This document shows, one piece after another, positions 1 through 36,102 of a DNA stretch of 64,000 nt. The DNA comes from Strigops habroptila. Its lineage: Eukaryota; Chordata; Aves; Psittaciformes; Psittacidae. A program made the position numbers and the translations under genes. A model generated the notes under the pieces. It had not been told where the DNA came from, searched no databases, and saw nothing but the letters and a program-made list of their open reading frames with translations. The DNA lies in NCBI RefSeq assembly GCF_004027225.2, contig NC_044283.2, positions 33,851,207-33,915,206 on the forward strand, in the 5' to 3' direction. How positions within the stretch are numbered: the stretch's first letter is position 1; each line of letters opens with the position of its first letter.

Positions 1-700
1 ACAGCAGGAGCAAGAAAATTCAACTTCCTTTTACCTTGCTCTTTGCCCTCAATACCTGGCATTAGAGTCCGTCCTTTCCTGGGCTTTTCATACCTGTATA
101 CAAATAATTTTGCTGCTAGGAACTGTTCATTGTTTGTCTGTGTTATCAAAAGACTGTGGCTATGGGTCACTTTTGGCAAGGGTCAGTGCCAGTGACCTTT
201 TTCCCTCAAGTATCTTAGTGCTTGTTGAGGTGCCTAGAGGTGGGACTCTTCCAAGTAGTTAGAAACAGTGTATGGCAGTAGGCCCATGAGACTTTGATGT
301 GGGTGGTGTTACTTATGCTTGTAGAGATGGAGGTCTTTATGAAGGAAATCCTTCCAGAAACTCCTGATACTTTTCTCAAACTACATACGATTCATTGTCT
401 GTATTTTTTGTTTTGGTTGTCATCTGCTTCTGTTCCCTCTGGGTTTGGAGTTTTCCAAAGTAGGGGGGTGGCACTTTTGCTCAGTAGGAACCACTCTTTT
501 TTTCCTTCTTTTTCCTTCCCCTCTCCCTTGTACATTAACTTGAAAGCCTTTGCCCCACAGTCATCTAGGGCTCTCTAGTAGTCACGTGCTTTCATTTGCT
601 CTAACAGATGATGGCCATTGACTCTTCTCCAGGACTTTTTTGTGCCCATTTACTGAACTGAATCATTGTTTGAAATAGCCAGGAGATTCAGGGCTTTCTG

Positions 701-726
701 TTGGAGTCCTTTTAAAAGGACTCCAA
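701..726. repeat. Perfect 26-bp palindrome
   Basis: The 13-nt half TTGGAGTCCTTTT at 701-713 is followed at once by its exact reverse complement at 714-726, with no spacer. The symmetry stops at 700/727. It could extrude as a cruciform or be a dimer-binding site. No function can be assigned from sequence alone. Confidence 0.95.
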
Positions 727-1562
727 AGTACTTGCGAGCATCTCCAGTAATCCATCCTCTGTTTGAAGACAGAACTGCTGTTCTGCTGTCATATGTTTGG
801 GAGTTGCTAAACTATATCTTAAAATACACAGGGAAAAATCTTTTCCTTTGTGTCTAGCAGAGAGAACCAGGGAGAAAACAAACAAACAAAATGGGGACGT
901 GGGGAGGAACAAACAAAACAAAACACAACAGAGGAAAAAGGGGAGCAGTGGCTGGGTATGTTGACCCCCTAGATCTGGAGTAGCAGGTCTTCCCTCTTTC
1001 CTCTTCTCTAGCTATGAGAGACAAAAATTGGTGAAATCATAGAGAGCCAGCTAAGAATCAGCTGGATAAGTGGTTTCAGGTGCACTAGAAACAATGGTAG
1101 TTCTGATCTGAGCTTGAATTGGGTCCTGTCAGATCTGGTCTGTGAGGGGCAGATGGTGGTTCCACGGCTGGTTCAGATTACTCAGTTCAGGTGGAAATCT
1201 ACTGCCTCATGAGCCAACGGCAAGAAATTTGGCATGAATCAGGGGTAAATACTTATATGTAGGTTGTAATCTGAGCAAAGGGATTCACCCCCATGTAGTT
1301 ATGTTCAGGTGAGTATCAGCAGCAACATGGTTACGTGTCACTGGACAGAGTCAGATTTTTCTTGGAGGTGCACCGTGAAAGGTTAGGAGCTAATAGTTGC
1401 AAGCTATGACATGGGGAATTCTGATCAGAGAAAAAAAAAAGTCACAGTAAGGGTTGGTAAGCACTGGAGCAGATGCCCACATAAGACATGAAGTGCTCAT
1501 ACTTGGAATTTTTGCAAACTTTGCTGGACGAGGTCCTGAGCAAAACTTGATCCAACTTCGAA

Positions 1563-1645
1563 GCTGACCCAGCTTTGAGCAGTGGACTGGACTGGATCAT
1601 GTCCAGAGGATCCCTTCCAACCTAAATTTTTCTAGGATTCTAATT
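1563..1645 (+). mobile_element. Old CR1 LINE 3'-end remnant
   Basis: The segment has the layout of a CR1 3' tail in sense orientation: a TTTGAGCAG start, a diverged 'ggactggactggatcat' core, a CCCTTCCAACC block, then degenerate terminal ATTCTA-type repeats (TTCTAGGATTCTAATT). Divergence from the usual avian 3' end is high, so this is an old, inactive, 5'-truncated copy. The left edge is uncertain and homology may begin near 1540. Confidence 0.7.
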
Positions 1646-4600
1646 CCAGCCTCTGTCTGCTTTGTGGTGTTTTGCAGAATAACTTGCCTATGCCTCAACC
1701 AGCCCTTCATCTTGGGGTGTAAGAACAGGTCCAGTGCAGGATGTATAACTGTGTGGAGGAACAGAGCTTGGATAGATTTGTAGTGTTAGAGTTTATTCTG
1801 AGCTGGGGTTGAGGCCTTGTGTTTTGTAGACTGGTTATGAACCAGTCATGGTTTGGATTGAGGAAACTGGTAGCCAAGTTTGGAGAGCATGTGGTATACA
1901 GAACAGCTATGGCAGGTATTGTGCTCTGAGCTTGGAAAACCAGCGTATCTACTAAACAGGCTGGGTTTTTTCATTCATTGTGGTTTCCCTCAAGGGAAAT
2001 AGTTTCTTGAGAAGCGTATTTCCTCCTTTGCATGCTTTGTTGTTTGTTTCTAGCAAAAATGAAAATTGCAATTAAAAAGGAAGTAGGTAGGGCTGGACAT
2101 GTGTGTTTTGTCACATGGTTGGCAGCAGCTGCACTAGGTGATCTTTACCACTAGTTGATTGTATCTGAGAATACCTAAGTTTTGGGTTAGTCTGTTTTAC
2201 AGGTTTGAAGACTTACATTTCCTTGTGTTTCCTCTCCTTTAAACTAAACAAACCCTTAGAAGCTGGACTTTTCTAACTGTCTTAAAATTGTTATTGTTGT
2301 CTTCTAGACGTTTTGTGATGTGCTGCTTTTTTGTTTTGTTTGTGGGGTTTTTTTTTGTTTTAAGCCTCAGCCAAAAAATGAGGAAGGGAGGAAGAAAAGA
2401 GGTGGGTGGGGTTTGAACTAGTGTGTTTTTACACAGTAACTTGTTTAATAATTGATGTTTTTGAAAATGTTAGTCAGATGGTATGGTTAGCATTTTACCC
2501 TTTCCCAAGTTCACCATGCAAAGAGGTGATTTGGAAGTCAGCAGGATTAAGGAGGCAGGACAGGGGCAATAAGAAGTAAATAGAGTCAGAGGATTTTGGA
2601 GTGTCCTAAAGATCATGTGCTACCAATAATGTAAATATTTTAATTAAAACACTTTAACTTCCAGCCCCTCAGCTCTCAAACACTTGTTTTTGCTCTCTGA
2701 GATCAGCAGAGTGAGTTCCTGCTCCAAAGAGGTGGAAGTTTCCAGCTGAAAGGAGAGGTGCCATCTGTGGGAGAGCTATTGTGTGGGCTGGGGGAAGATT
2801 GCGTGTGTGCTTACTTCTTCCAGGATCAATTATACTTACAAAGCAAAATGAATTAATAACCCTAAACCAGAAGGTGCCTTTTTGGAGCTGAATAGAACAT
2901 TATTGCTGCTTCTGGTACTTCACATATGTTTGTTAATACACCCTGCGATTGTCTGTTCCTTTCTGTTGCAGGAAACGTTGTTGACTCATCTTGCGTGTAT
3001 TACAGCTGTGCTGTATTATGGCCTTTGTGGTGATGCACAGTGCGCACACAATAACATCAGAAATTTCAGCCAATAGCAGACGTAAGGGGCTTGTTTTTCG
3101 CTTTTATTAAATACCAGAATCTTAAGATATCCTAAAAGCACTTAGGGCCTTCAGAGAGCATACAGCATACAAACTCAGAGTGTAGTGCTCTGCGTGCTAG
3201 AAATTTGTCTGTTACCAGGGAGGGGAAAACCCCCAACTTTCCTCTCTATGAACCATCCTCTTCCGCAATTGTACTTTAAAGAAATTTGATCACTGCTTGT
3301 ACTTTAATGTTGATTTTTTTTCTTGTTTTCTTTTTATTTTATTTTTCTGTGATTTATTTCAGTATTCTGATGCATGTATTTCAGATGGTCAGCATTTGAA
3401 AAACTGAAAGATTGATTGGATAATGTTAAGGTTTAACCAAGGTTAAAACACCTTGAACCTTATGTATTTTGTGTTAGTTTCTAACATTCAGAAAATCGTA
3501 TCAAAAGGCAGTTTATGTTCAAACACAAAACCACACCTAAATCTGCATCCTCACTATATCACTTTCTATGTACTGTTCTACTTTTGAGATACTTTATATT
3601 GCAGCCATGCTTGAAGGCCTCCTGTTAGGCATTACCTACACAAATATTCCAAATGCCCTGACATCCAGACTGCATGTTCTCCTTGACTGCTTGGCCATTG
3701 GTTTTTGATCTTAAATGGATCAAGCTTGGTGTTTACAGGTGAAGGGATTAAAAAGTGTTATAAACTAGGAGGAATTGCACCGAAGAAAAGACAAAAGATG
3801 AAGAGGTATGCTTGGCTGGGACTATTGGTGGATGTTACAAGAAATAAGGGGTGAGAGGTAGAGAATTACATGGGAAGAAGAAATACTACAGTAGTAAAAG
3901 ATCTGACGAATAATTAATGGCCAGCCTGCTCATTTGAGTTGATCATATTTGTGTTAGAGGGTTTCATGGCTAAAGCCACAGAAAGCATACACTTTTTGTA
4001 AATCAGTACAATGGTCATTAGCATTAGCAGTCAATGATAAGTATTTGACAGTTTTCTTGGGATTTCAGAACATCACTTGTTGATTCTGTATTTTAACAGT
4101 TCATAATGTAGCAGAACTGTGTACTTCTCCCAGGAATAAAGTTTTACGCTCTGCCCTGTATATAAAGGTGGAGTGAGAGCGTATGTGTGCATGCACAGCC
4201 AATTTATTAATTTAGGCAAGGTTGATCAGCAAAATTGCTGCTGCTGCCTGGCAAATTCCAGCTCCCTTAAAGATGTTCTAGATGCATGATGGGAATAGGA
4301 ACCAACAATGCCATCTCTTCATCTATTTCCTCTTGTTTGTTTTTAATAGAAACTACAAAATTAATTAATATTTAGTTTGTGAATGATTAAGAGTGTCAGT
4401 GAGAGATACTGACCAACACAGCATGTCTGTTTTCCGTTAAGATGAAGGCTAAAGTCATTAGGTGGTTGTGCCAGAAAAGTGGAGGGAGCATTTGGCGATG
4501 ACTGGTGTTACAACTGCTGCTCCTTGGGCAGTCCGACTGCTAAACTTCAGTTGTCCTGTAACAGTGGTTGCTGTCTGTGAATCAGTTACGGCTCAGTCTT

Positions 4601-6217
4601 TATGGAAAACAGCCCACTGGCAGGTAAGCTATTCTTGAGTCATGCAGAGTAGGAAAATGTGTGCTCTTTGGGTGGTGCTAAAGGTAGAAAGGAATGTACA
4701 GGCTACCTATAATCACTTTTTGCCACCTCTACGCTGCTCTTTTCCATTGTCTTGAGTTAAATCCAATCCTCACTTAAGAGATTGTGCTCAGAAGAGAGAC
4801 ATCTGAGAAGTCGTGGTATGAAAGCATATTCTAGCCAATGAGCTACTGTTAGTTCAGTCTCCTTTGCAGGAGTAGCATTACATACACACATCCATGTATT
4901 TTTAGTTTATTACACTCAACAAAACTTTATATTTCAAGCTGGTCTAATTGATCTGCATCCACATGCAAACCTGGTTTTTGCCTTATCCCCTTATGCTTTT
5001 AGATGTACAACAGTGCTAAGAGTATATGAAATGCTTGTGATAAGTGAAACACAGCACATGCCCACTTTTACCAATCTGTCTGAAGCTACAAATTGATGAG
5101 ATGTTGGTGCCTTGAGTAATAAAAACCTTGCATCGTGGAGAAGAAAGGGGATTGTTTTAGTTTAACACTGTACTTCCTGTATTAATTTTCTTCATAGAAT
5201 GGACTTTGCCTCACTTGTACTTGCTAAATAAGTAATTTGTGGTCTGTAGTGTAAAAGTAATGCCAAAAAATTCTGCTTTGTTCTCTTCTAGTTTAGGTTA
5301 CGTGAGGTAGAGAATTAAATGTAAATAATATCTTATTCTTCTGATGTTTGTGCATGTTTTGCTGTATTAAAATGTGTAATCCTTTTAGGAAGCTGCTCTA
5401 GCCAGGAATTCACATGACAGTTGAGCGTTACAGACCATGCAAGCTGCCTGAAGCCAGAGATCACGAGAAGTGACTTGAACATGAAAAATTTCCAAATTCC
5501 ATGTAGCATTTCAAACCAAGAGTTCCCAGGTGGTTTACTCCTTTGTTCTGTTGCTTTTGGAGGAGATAGGTGCTTTAAAGAGTTTCTCTGTGGTACTAAC
5601 GTTGACTTCTGCTTCTATTGTTTAATAGCATTTTCAGCTTTATACAGCATCTAACCTTACGAAGTCTCTCAAGTTCTTTGGCTTTGCGAATCTTAAAACT
5701 ACAGGAGATTCCACGCCTTCTGCTTTTAACTTTGATGTTGTGCTTTTTGTATGTGGGGTGCATATTTCAAATTCCTCTAAAATCGAGTATTATTTGAGAA
5801 ATGACAAGATAACTGAGTGACATAAAGCTTTAAAAATCCTGTATTTTGAAGTAATCTTAGCTGGAAGCTTTCTTGGGAATATGCTTGCAGTTTCAAAGCA
5901 AGTTTAGGAGTTCCTTTTTCACCTTTGTTTGCCATGGCAACAAACTATGTAGTTGAAGGAAGACCATCCATCTTGTAAAATTTTCTGGTTCTCCTGCCTT
6001 GACTAGTTGCTTCCACTGTCTCTAATTTTGGTTTCCTTGGCTCTAAACGTTACGAATGTTAAGAATGTTACGTATTTATTGATTGCAGCTTACAGGGAAG
6101 GTTCATATAAAATCTGTCGTAAATAGTAGGAGAGAAGTGTTGCTGGCTAGATGGGAACAGTAATCTTTGGTACTGGCTAATTTTGTTTGGTTGTGGGTGT
6201 TTGGGTTTTGGTTTTTG

Positions 6218-6234
6218 TTTTTTTTTTTTTTTTT
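6218..6234. repeat. T homopolymer (17)
   Basis: A run of 17 T follows a T/G-rich lead-in from about 6183. It is simple low-complexity DNA, likely variable in length between individuals and prone to sequencing error. Confidence 0.95.
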
Positions 6235-7112
6235 AAACTTTGTGTATATCCAACTAATGAGCAGAAACTTTCATATCCCCGTGCAGTATGAATAGGATCT
6301 AACACCATATATTTCTGCAAGAACTATGACACAGTAGGAGCAGATTTGTAGAGCGGAACGGTTAGCACTAAGGACCTGGTACCTACACTGCATGTGTTTG
6401 GGCTAGCCATATTCTGGTCCCATGGACTGAATGGTGACCGCTGGTTTAAGTGCGCTAGTTTTGTGCCTGGAGCACAAGTTTCAGTTTCATCTGAAAGAAT
6501 CAAGTTTGCTCACTGTACTATGCAGCATGAGTTACGTCAGGAAAAGCAGGCTCTCCTGATGCGAGATAAAACAGTAACACTGACACACCCTACCTGTATT
6601 GGAATTTCACCTACAGAGCCATGGATTTTTTTATGTAAATTGGAATTGCTCCTAGTTTCAGTGCTGAAAGCCTGCAGGTTGAATGGTTGTGTCAGCCATG
6701 ATGATGACCACCACATATAAACGAGGTTGTTAATATAAAATATAGACTAATGGTAGCTTAGTAGTGGCTCTGGCTTAAAGGGGCAAAATAAGACACTTCA
6801 ATTGCTTGTTTGTAATAGTTGAGACTCTTTCGCTACTAACAGCATTTACTAATTTCCTTACAAATAAAAGTTTTGAAATTGTGATGGTTCTTGTTGGCTT
6901 TAAGTGAAGCTTTTTGGTCAAACATGTGAGCTGTGTAAAATAAGGTGGCACTAAATTTCTTTACAGAACTCACTACAGAGTTGTCCCTAGCAACATAATG
7001 ATTAATTGCAGAATTATAGAGCTAAAAAAGTGAAGAACAAAAGTATTACCCTAACAGTGTATTTGGATCTGGTTTTGTGCTAACCTTTGAAAACCTTTTC
7101 TGATTGTTGCAG

Positions 7113-7132
7113 GTGACACTTCCTGATTCAGC
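7113..7132 (+). other. CFAP97 5'UTR part of first coding exon
   Basis: Twenty bases lie between the splice acceptor (AG at 7111-7112) and the ATG at 7133. The remaining 5'UTR must come from at least one upstream non-coding exon that I could not place. ATG 7133 is chosen because the following residues (MDRFEDLSDEVDHAFFDSDFEE) match the conserved N-terminus of CFAP97. Confidence 0.8.
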
Positions 7133-29647
<22,515 letters not shown>

Positions 29648-31399
29648 ATGCATTCTTTGCCTCACATTCTGAGATGATCCTCAGCCTTTTACTTTTTAGT
29701 GCTTTTGTAAATTCTATGGGCAAAAATATTTCCTGCATTGTTGAGTGATTAAAATGCATTGCGTATGAAATAATTGCTTATAAAATGGTTTTAAGTGAAC
29801 ACTTTCACTTCAGTCGGTGTTTTCCGTGACAGGAAGAACTTAAGAAAGGGGTATTTAAATGGTCAAGTTAAATAGAAAATGCTAATTACTATGTTACTCT
29901 CAGATCATCAGTGGCATTTGTATCCATAACAGGGAAGGACAGCATTGCTGCGCTACAGGCACAAGATGTAAAGAAAACCTTTAATAATATTTTAAAATAT
30001 TGCATTAAACTCACATGCTTAATTCCTGGATTGTCCTTAATTCCTTGCTTTTCATCCTGGCTTTAGGTAAGCCTTCTGAACTTTGTGGTCATGTTCTTAT
30101 GACTGAAAGAATCTTCTCCTTACAGCAGCATGAAGGGATGAAAAGCAGATTGTGTATTCCTGCATGGTTAGCTAGAATATTAAGACTGCAAATGTTCTGC
30201 CACTCTTGCACTCCAGGTGTTGAATGTTTGTTTTATATTCAAGGCTGTGTCTCTTCCAGATTTAAAAGAATTTTGGAACCTTCATGTAGGAAAGAAGCAT
30301 CTAATGCTATTTGAACAAGAGTAAAGACTGAAGTGAACAATAGTTTCAAATTCATTCTAAACAAGAGAAAGTTATAGTTACTTTTCAAGCTAGAAAATAC
30401 TAAGCAAGGAAAATATTTCATGGCTGTACTTTTGCGGATCCTTGCCATTCTTGGTGGGGAAATGTAAACTAGAGCTGCAGGAAACATGGACATCAGATTT
30501 TTGAGAGGAAATACTAACCAGGATTTAAAAAAAAAAAATAAAAGCAGAAATCAGAAAATCCTGTTATGCTCTTAAACTGGTTTTTAATGTCATGTTCATA
30601 CCAAATACTTGTAGTAGTGTCAGATAAGCTTCGGTTGCAACATCTGGTTACAAGGGGAGCAAAGTCTAATGAAATCGGTAATTGCAAATAGTAGATGGTA
30701 TGCTTTATTTCTGTGTATAAAGGCAAACTTTCAGTTAGCTTATTTTGTAGGACTGTAGTTTTACAAAGAGCGTAAATTGTGATGCCACTATCAATGGATG
30801 TTGCTGGAACCTTGCTTGTTTCCCCAAGCCTCTTCCCAGGAGAGATACAGGAAATCTCTCTGTATTGTACATAAAGGAAAAAACCAAACCCAACTGTATT
30901 TAGTAATGCTGGGTCTTAGCCCTGTGAAAAGGAAAGTTTATTATTCTTTGCTTGTGCTTGCATGAGGGCTTAGGCTTTCAGGTATTCTGCCTTGTAACAA
31001 ACTTTTTCCTTGGTCTTGTGTGATGGTTCGGCAGAGCTTCCGCACTTGGTGACCTGCAGATCAAATTCAGCTGTTTGACAATATTTGAACTTTAAGCACC
31101 ATTATGGCAGACAGGTTTTTATTGCCATTATTATTCATTGATAGGGACTGTAATGGATTTTTTGCATAGTGCTGCTGTATTTATTTGTACTATTGTGCTC
31201 ATTAAAATTATTCACTGTTTAAATATTTTTGTCCTTGAATGTGAATATTAGGGTCACAGTTTAATACTTTTGAATGTTCATATGGTAATGTTTTTCTGTG
31301 AAGGAATTAACAAAATGGATTACTTTTAATTGCTTCATCTTATTTAACTTTGGTATGAAAGACTGTCAATTTTGTATGTAATTTTTGTAAATCATAAGA

Positions 31400-31405
31400 A
31401 ATAAA
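31400..31405 (+). terminator. CFAP97: CFAP97 poly(A) signal AATAAA
   Basis: A canonical hexamer followed by AT-rich and then TTGTTTGTCATTG sequence, a plausible downstream GU-rich element. Cleavage is expected about 15-25 nt further on. Confidence 0.7.
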
Positions 31406-31425
31406 ATATTTAACATGAATTGTTT

Positions 31426-33218
31426 GTCATTGCATTGGCTTCTTTCAGAATTTTATAATTAGTACTGAAGCGTGAAGGAGGTCACAAGTGTTTTGTACTA
31501 CACCTAATGGAAGAAAACGCAAAGAATCTGTTTATTCATTGATACACTATCAGTTAGTGACTTAGGTGTGGGTTTTTGAAGATGAGCCATATTGGCAGGT
31601 CTTCATTAAGTTAGATAATCTCATAGAGATTTTTATAGCAGAAAGTCCTGTTTCTAACAGACTTTTCTGCCTTTTTTGTAAGCTGCCACTTGATTTTCTG
31701 TTCTTTCTTTTCTTCCTCCCCCCAAAGATCTCTTTGAAAGAAAAGTGCAAGCTGCTTTGCTCCTCCTGAAAGTGAACTGCCCCACAGGCTTGGCACATGG
31801 TTTCAGGTAGGAGCCAATCTCCCTGCTGAAGTGACAGGGTTACTAGTTTGCGTGATAGCACTGGTGTATTTAGCTGACTACTATAGGAAATGGAGCGTGA
31901 TGCCTCTGTCATGCCTTTGCTCTAAAAGTGTTTCTGCTTTGTCATGGGCTCCATTTCTCCCAGGACAGGGTTCTGCTAGGTAGTCTGTCTATCATACTGA
32001 AGGCCTTAAAGAAGGCCCTGCCTCAGATCAATAACTATATGAGAGGAAGACAAAATGATGATGTTTCCCTGTCTGCTCATACGGAACATACAGGCTTTCC
32101 CTTCTGGGTTTCCCCTGTGCCAGAGCCTGTCTTCAGTCAGATTTCTTGCAGTCTTTTACTAAAGATCCTGAGGCATCTATGCTGGCATCCTGACACTCAG
32201 ATGAGTGTCTGATTGTCCTGAATCAAATGGCTGGCTGGATTTATGTGTCTTCTGTGATGTATGTAGACTTTACATTGGAATATATTTTCCTCATTGTCAC
32301 TAAGTCTTCAAGCCATGCAGTCATGACCACTGTATGCATGCTATGGTGAGTCTTCCCACTGTATCAACAAGGAAATAGGGGGAGGGGGAGGAGAGGCTCC
32401 TTCTGCATCAAAGTGGTGTATCTCACAAGCCGGGTACACCAAGCATCAGGTGCAATCTTCATGGTGTTTACTTGCTGAAAGCTTCCAGGACTGCAATTAT
32501 GTTGAGATCATACTGTTTCAGGTATCAGCAGGGATTGCTAAGGCTTGTGATACAGATCTGGTTTGGCTTCAGGATGCACGGTACTGATACCTTGGTCAAG
32601 AAAGCTGCTGTATGTCTCCTGGCACCTCCTCCTGCCCAAGATGAGAGAAAATGTGGCAACTTTGTTGTAGCTGTCACTTCTGCTTTCAGAACTACCTGTG
32701 TTATTCACTACAGAGTCCTTAAATGCCATGATTTTTGCTCTGGCCTCTGCGTACAAGAATACTAGCTCCCTCCACTGCATTATATGTGGTCAGAGCTTGG
32801 AACTAAAGTGACAAGTCTCAGTTCTCCCCAGAGAGTGGGTCTTAGGACTAGAATATGCTGTTGAGACATTTAACTGGTTAAAACAAGAGGGTCTTCGCAA
32901 TAGGAACACAGGTGGCTAAGATTCACTGCCTGGGGCATGATTCTTTTTTCCCTGACATGCTCTATTGGCTAATGATATTCTTCATCTCCAGCTGAGATTG
33001 TCCAGTAACTATCATCCCTGCCAATGCACTTAGGTAGGTGAGATGATTATTGCTATTTCTACAGTAGCAAAACTAAAGTTCTGTTGAAAAACTGAAGAGG
33101 CTTAGGCAGTGCCAAATAATCACTAAGTGTGCCAATTAGCACATCACCTTAAAGGACACATACCTGTGATATGTTCAGTGTACTGAAAACAACAGCAAAA
33201 AGTTCATTTATATATTAA
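31426..33218. other. Intergenic gap between convergent CFAP97 and SLC25A4
   Basis: About 1.8 kb separates the inferred poly(A) sites of the two genes. I see no exon, repeat or RNA gene. Open frames here are short and overlap each other on both strands. Confidence 0.7.
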
Positions 33219-33224
33219 TTTATT
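33219..33224 (-). terminator. SLC25A4: Candidate distal SLC25A4 poly(A) signal
   Basis: TTTATT on the plus strand reads AATAAA on the SLC25A4 strand. It gives a 3'UTR of about 650 nt. A second AATAAA on the same strand at 33418-33423 would give about 455 nt. I cannot tell which is used. Confidence 0.5.
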
Positions 33225-33873
33225 TCATTACTTCAGGTTTAGTTCAATTGAACATCAGCAGACAACTTTTTGCTTAGTGACAATCCAGGGAATTCTTTAA
33301 ACATTATTTCCACAAAGTATGTTTGTAAAATCAGGTTATGGTTTCAACCATATGACTGCATAATTTGCCAGTGAGGAGGCTGCAGTTAGGAACTCAGGCT
33401 GGTGCTTGAATATAGTTTTTATTTTTAGACATGATTTTCAGTTAGTATCATTTTAAAAAAATACAGCTTAAGAAAACATGATTTTAATTCATGTTATGTC
33501 ATCACGCTGTTGGGTAGCTAGAGACATCACTTAGTACAATAGGTATTTCCAAAGATGTTATTCTATCAAGTCTCCACAATATTACATTTTAAACTAGGTA
33601 GAGAGCACCCAAGTCTTGTCTCTAGACAAAATATATTACCTCAAATTTGAAGTATAATATATACACAGGTTCCAATACAAATGTTGGAGGAATTTTCATA
33701 CAAAATGAAACTGTGATGTAGTGGACAATTTTTAAATTGATGCATCCTGATCTCAATCAGATGTTACTCAAACTTTGTTTCCCTAGGAAATATTTTGTTG
33801 TCCATTACATCACAATAGCATATGTTTTTAAAAAAAGTTGAATGAGAACAATTGAACTGTCTTATGATGAGTT

Positions 33874-35898
<2,025 letters not shown>

Positions 35899-36014
35899 GC
35901 TGGCAGCCGGTCCGGCCCCCCCCTGCCCGCAGACACCCAACCAGCCGCGCAGCTCCCCGCCCGGCCGCCCCCGCGCACGGCCCGCCAAATGGCCCCCCGC
36001 CCCGCGCTGCCCAT

Positions 36015-36020
36015 CTTATA
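36015..36020 (-). promoter_or_regulatory. SLC25A4: TATA box of SLC25A4
   Basis: On the minus strand GGGGTATAAGATGGG sits about 120 nt upstream of the ATG. A start site about 30 nt downstream (near 35988) would leave a 5'UTR of roughly 90 nt. Confidence 0.8.
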
Positions 36021-36067
36021 CCCCGCGGCCTCTCGCGATAGGACGAGGCGACCCCCGGGGCGCGGGC

Positions 36068-36102
36068 ATTGGCTGGGCCCCCGCCGGGCCCGCCCCCATT
36101 GG
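36068..36102 (-). promoter_or_regulatory. SLC25A4: Two CCAAT boxes and a GC box upstream of SLC25A4
   Basis: CCAAT pentamers on the minus strand lie at 36068-36072 and 36098-36102, exactly 30 bp apart. A GGGGGCG Sp1-type box lies between them at 36091-36097. The nearer CCAAT is about 50 bp upstream of the TATA box, a usual distance for NF-Y. The factors are inferred from motif alone. Confidence 0.7.

Larger units (their letters stand above)
1..7112 (+). other. 5' intron or upstream flank of CFAP97, no coding exon seen
   Basis: This stretch ends in a good splice acceptor (pyrimidine-rich tract, TTGCAG at 7107-7112) directly before the first coding exon of CFAP97, so its right end is intron. 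No CpG-rich promoter is visible, which suggests the CFAP97 promoter and non-coding first exon lie to the left of the window. The open frames here (for example 294-578 and 6394-6720) are short and resemble no family I know. Apart from the palindrome at 701 and a CR1 scrap near 1.6 kb, I see only AT-rich unique sequence and T or A runs such as 6218-6234. Confidence 0.7.
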
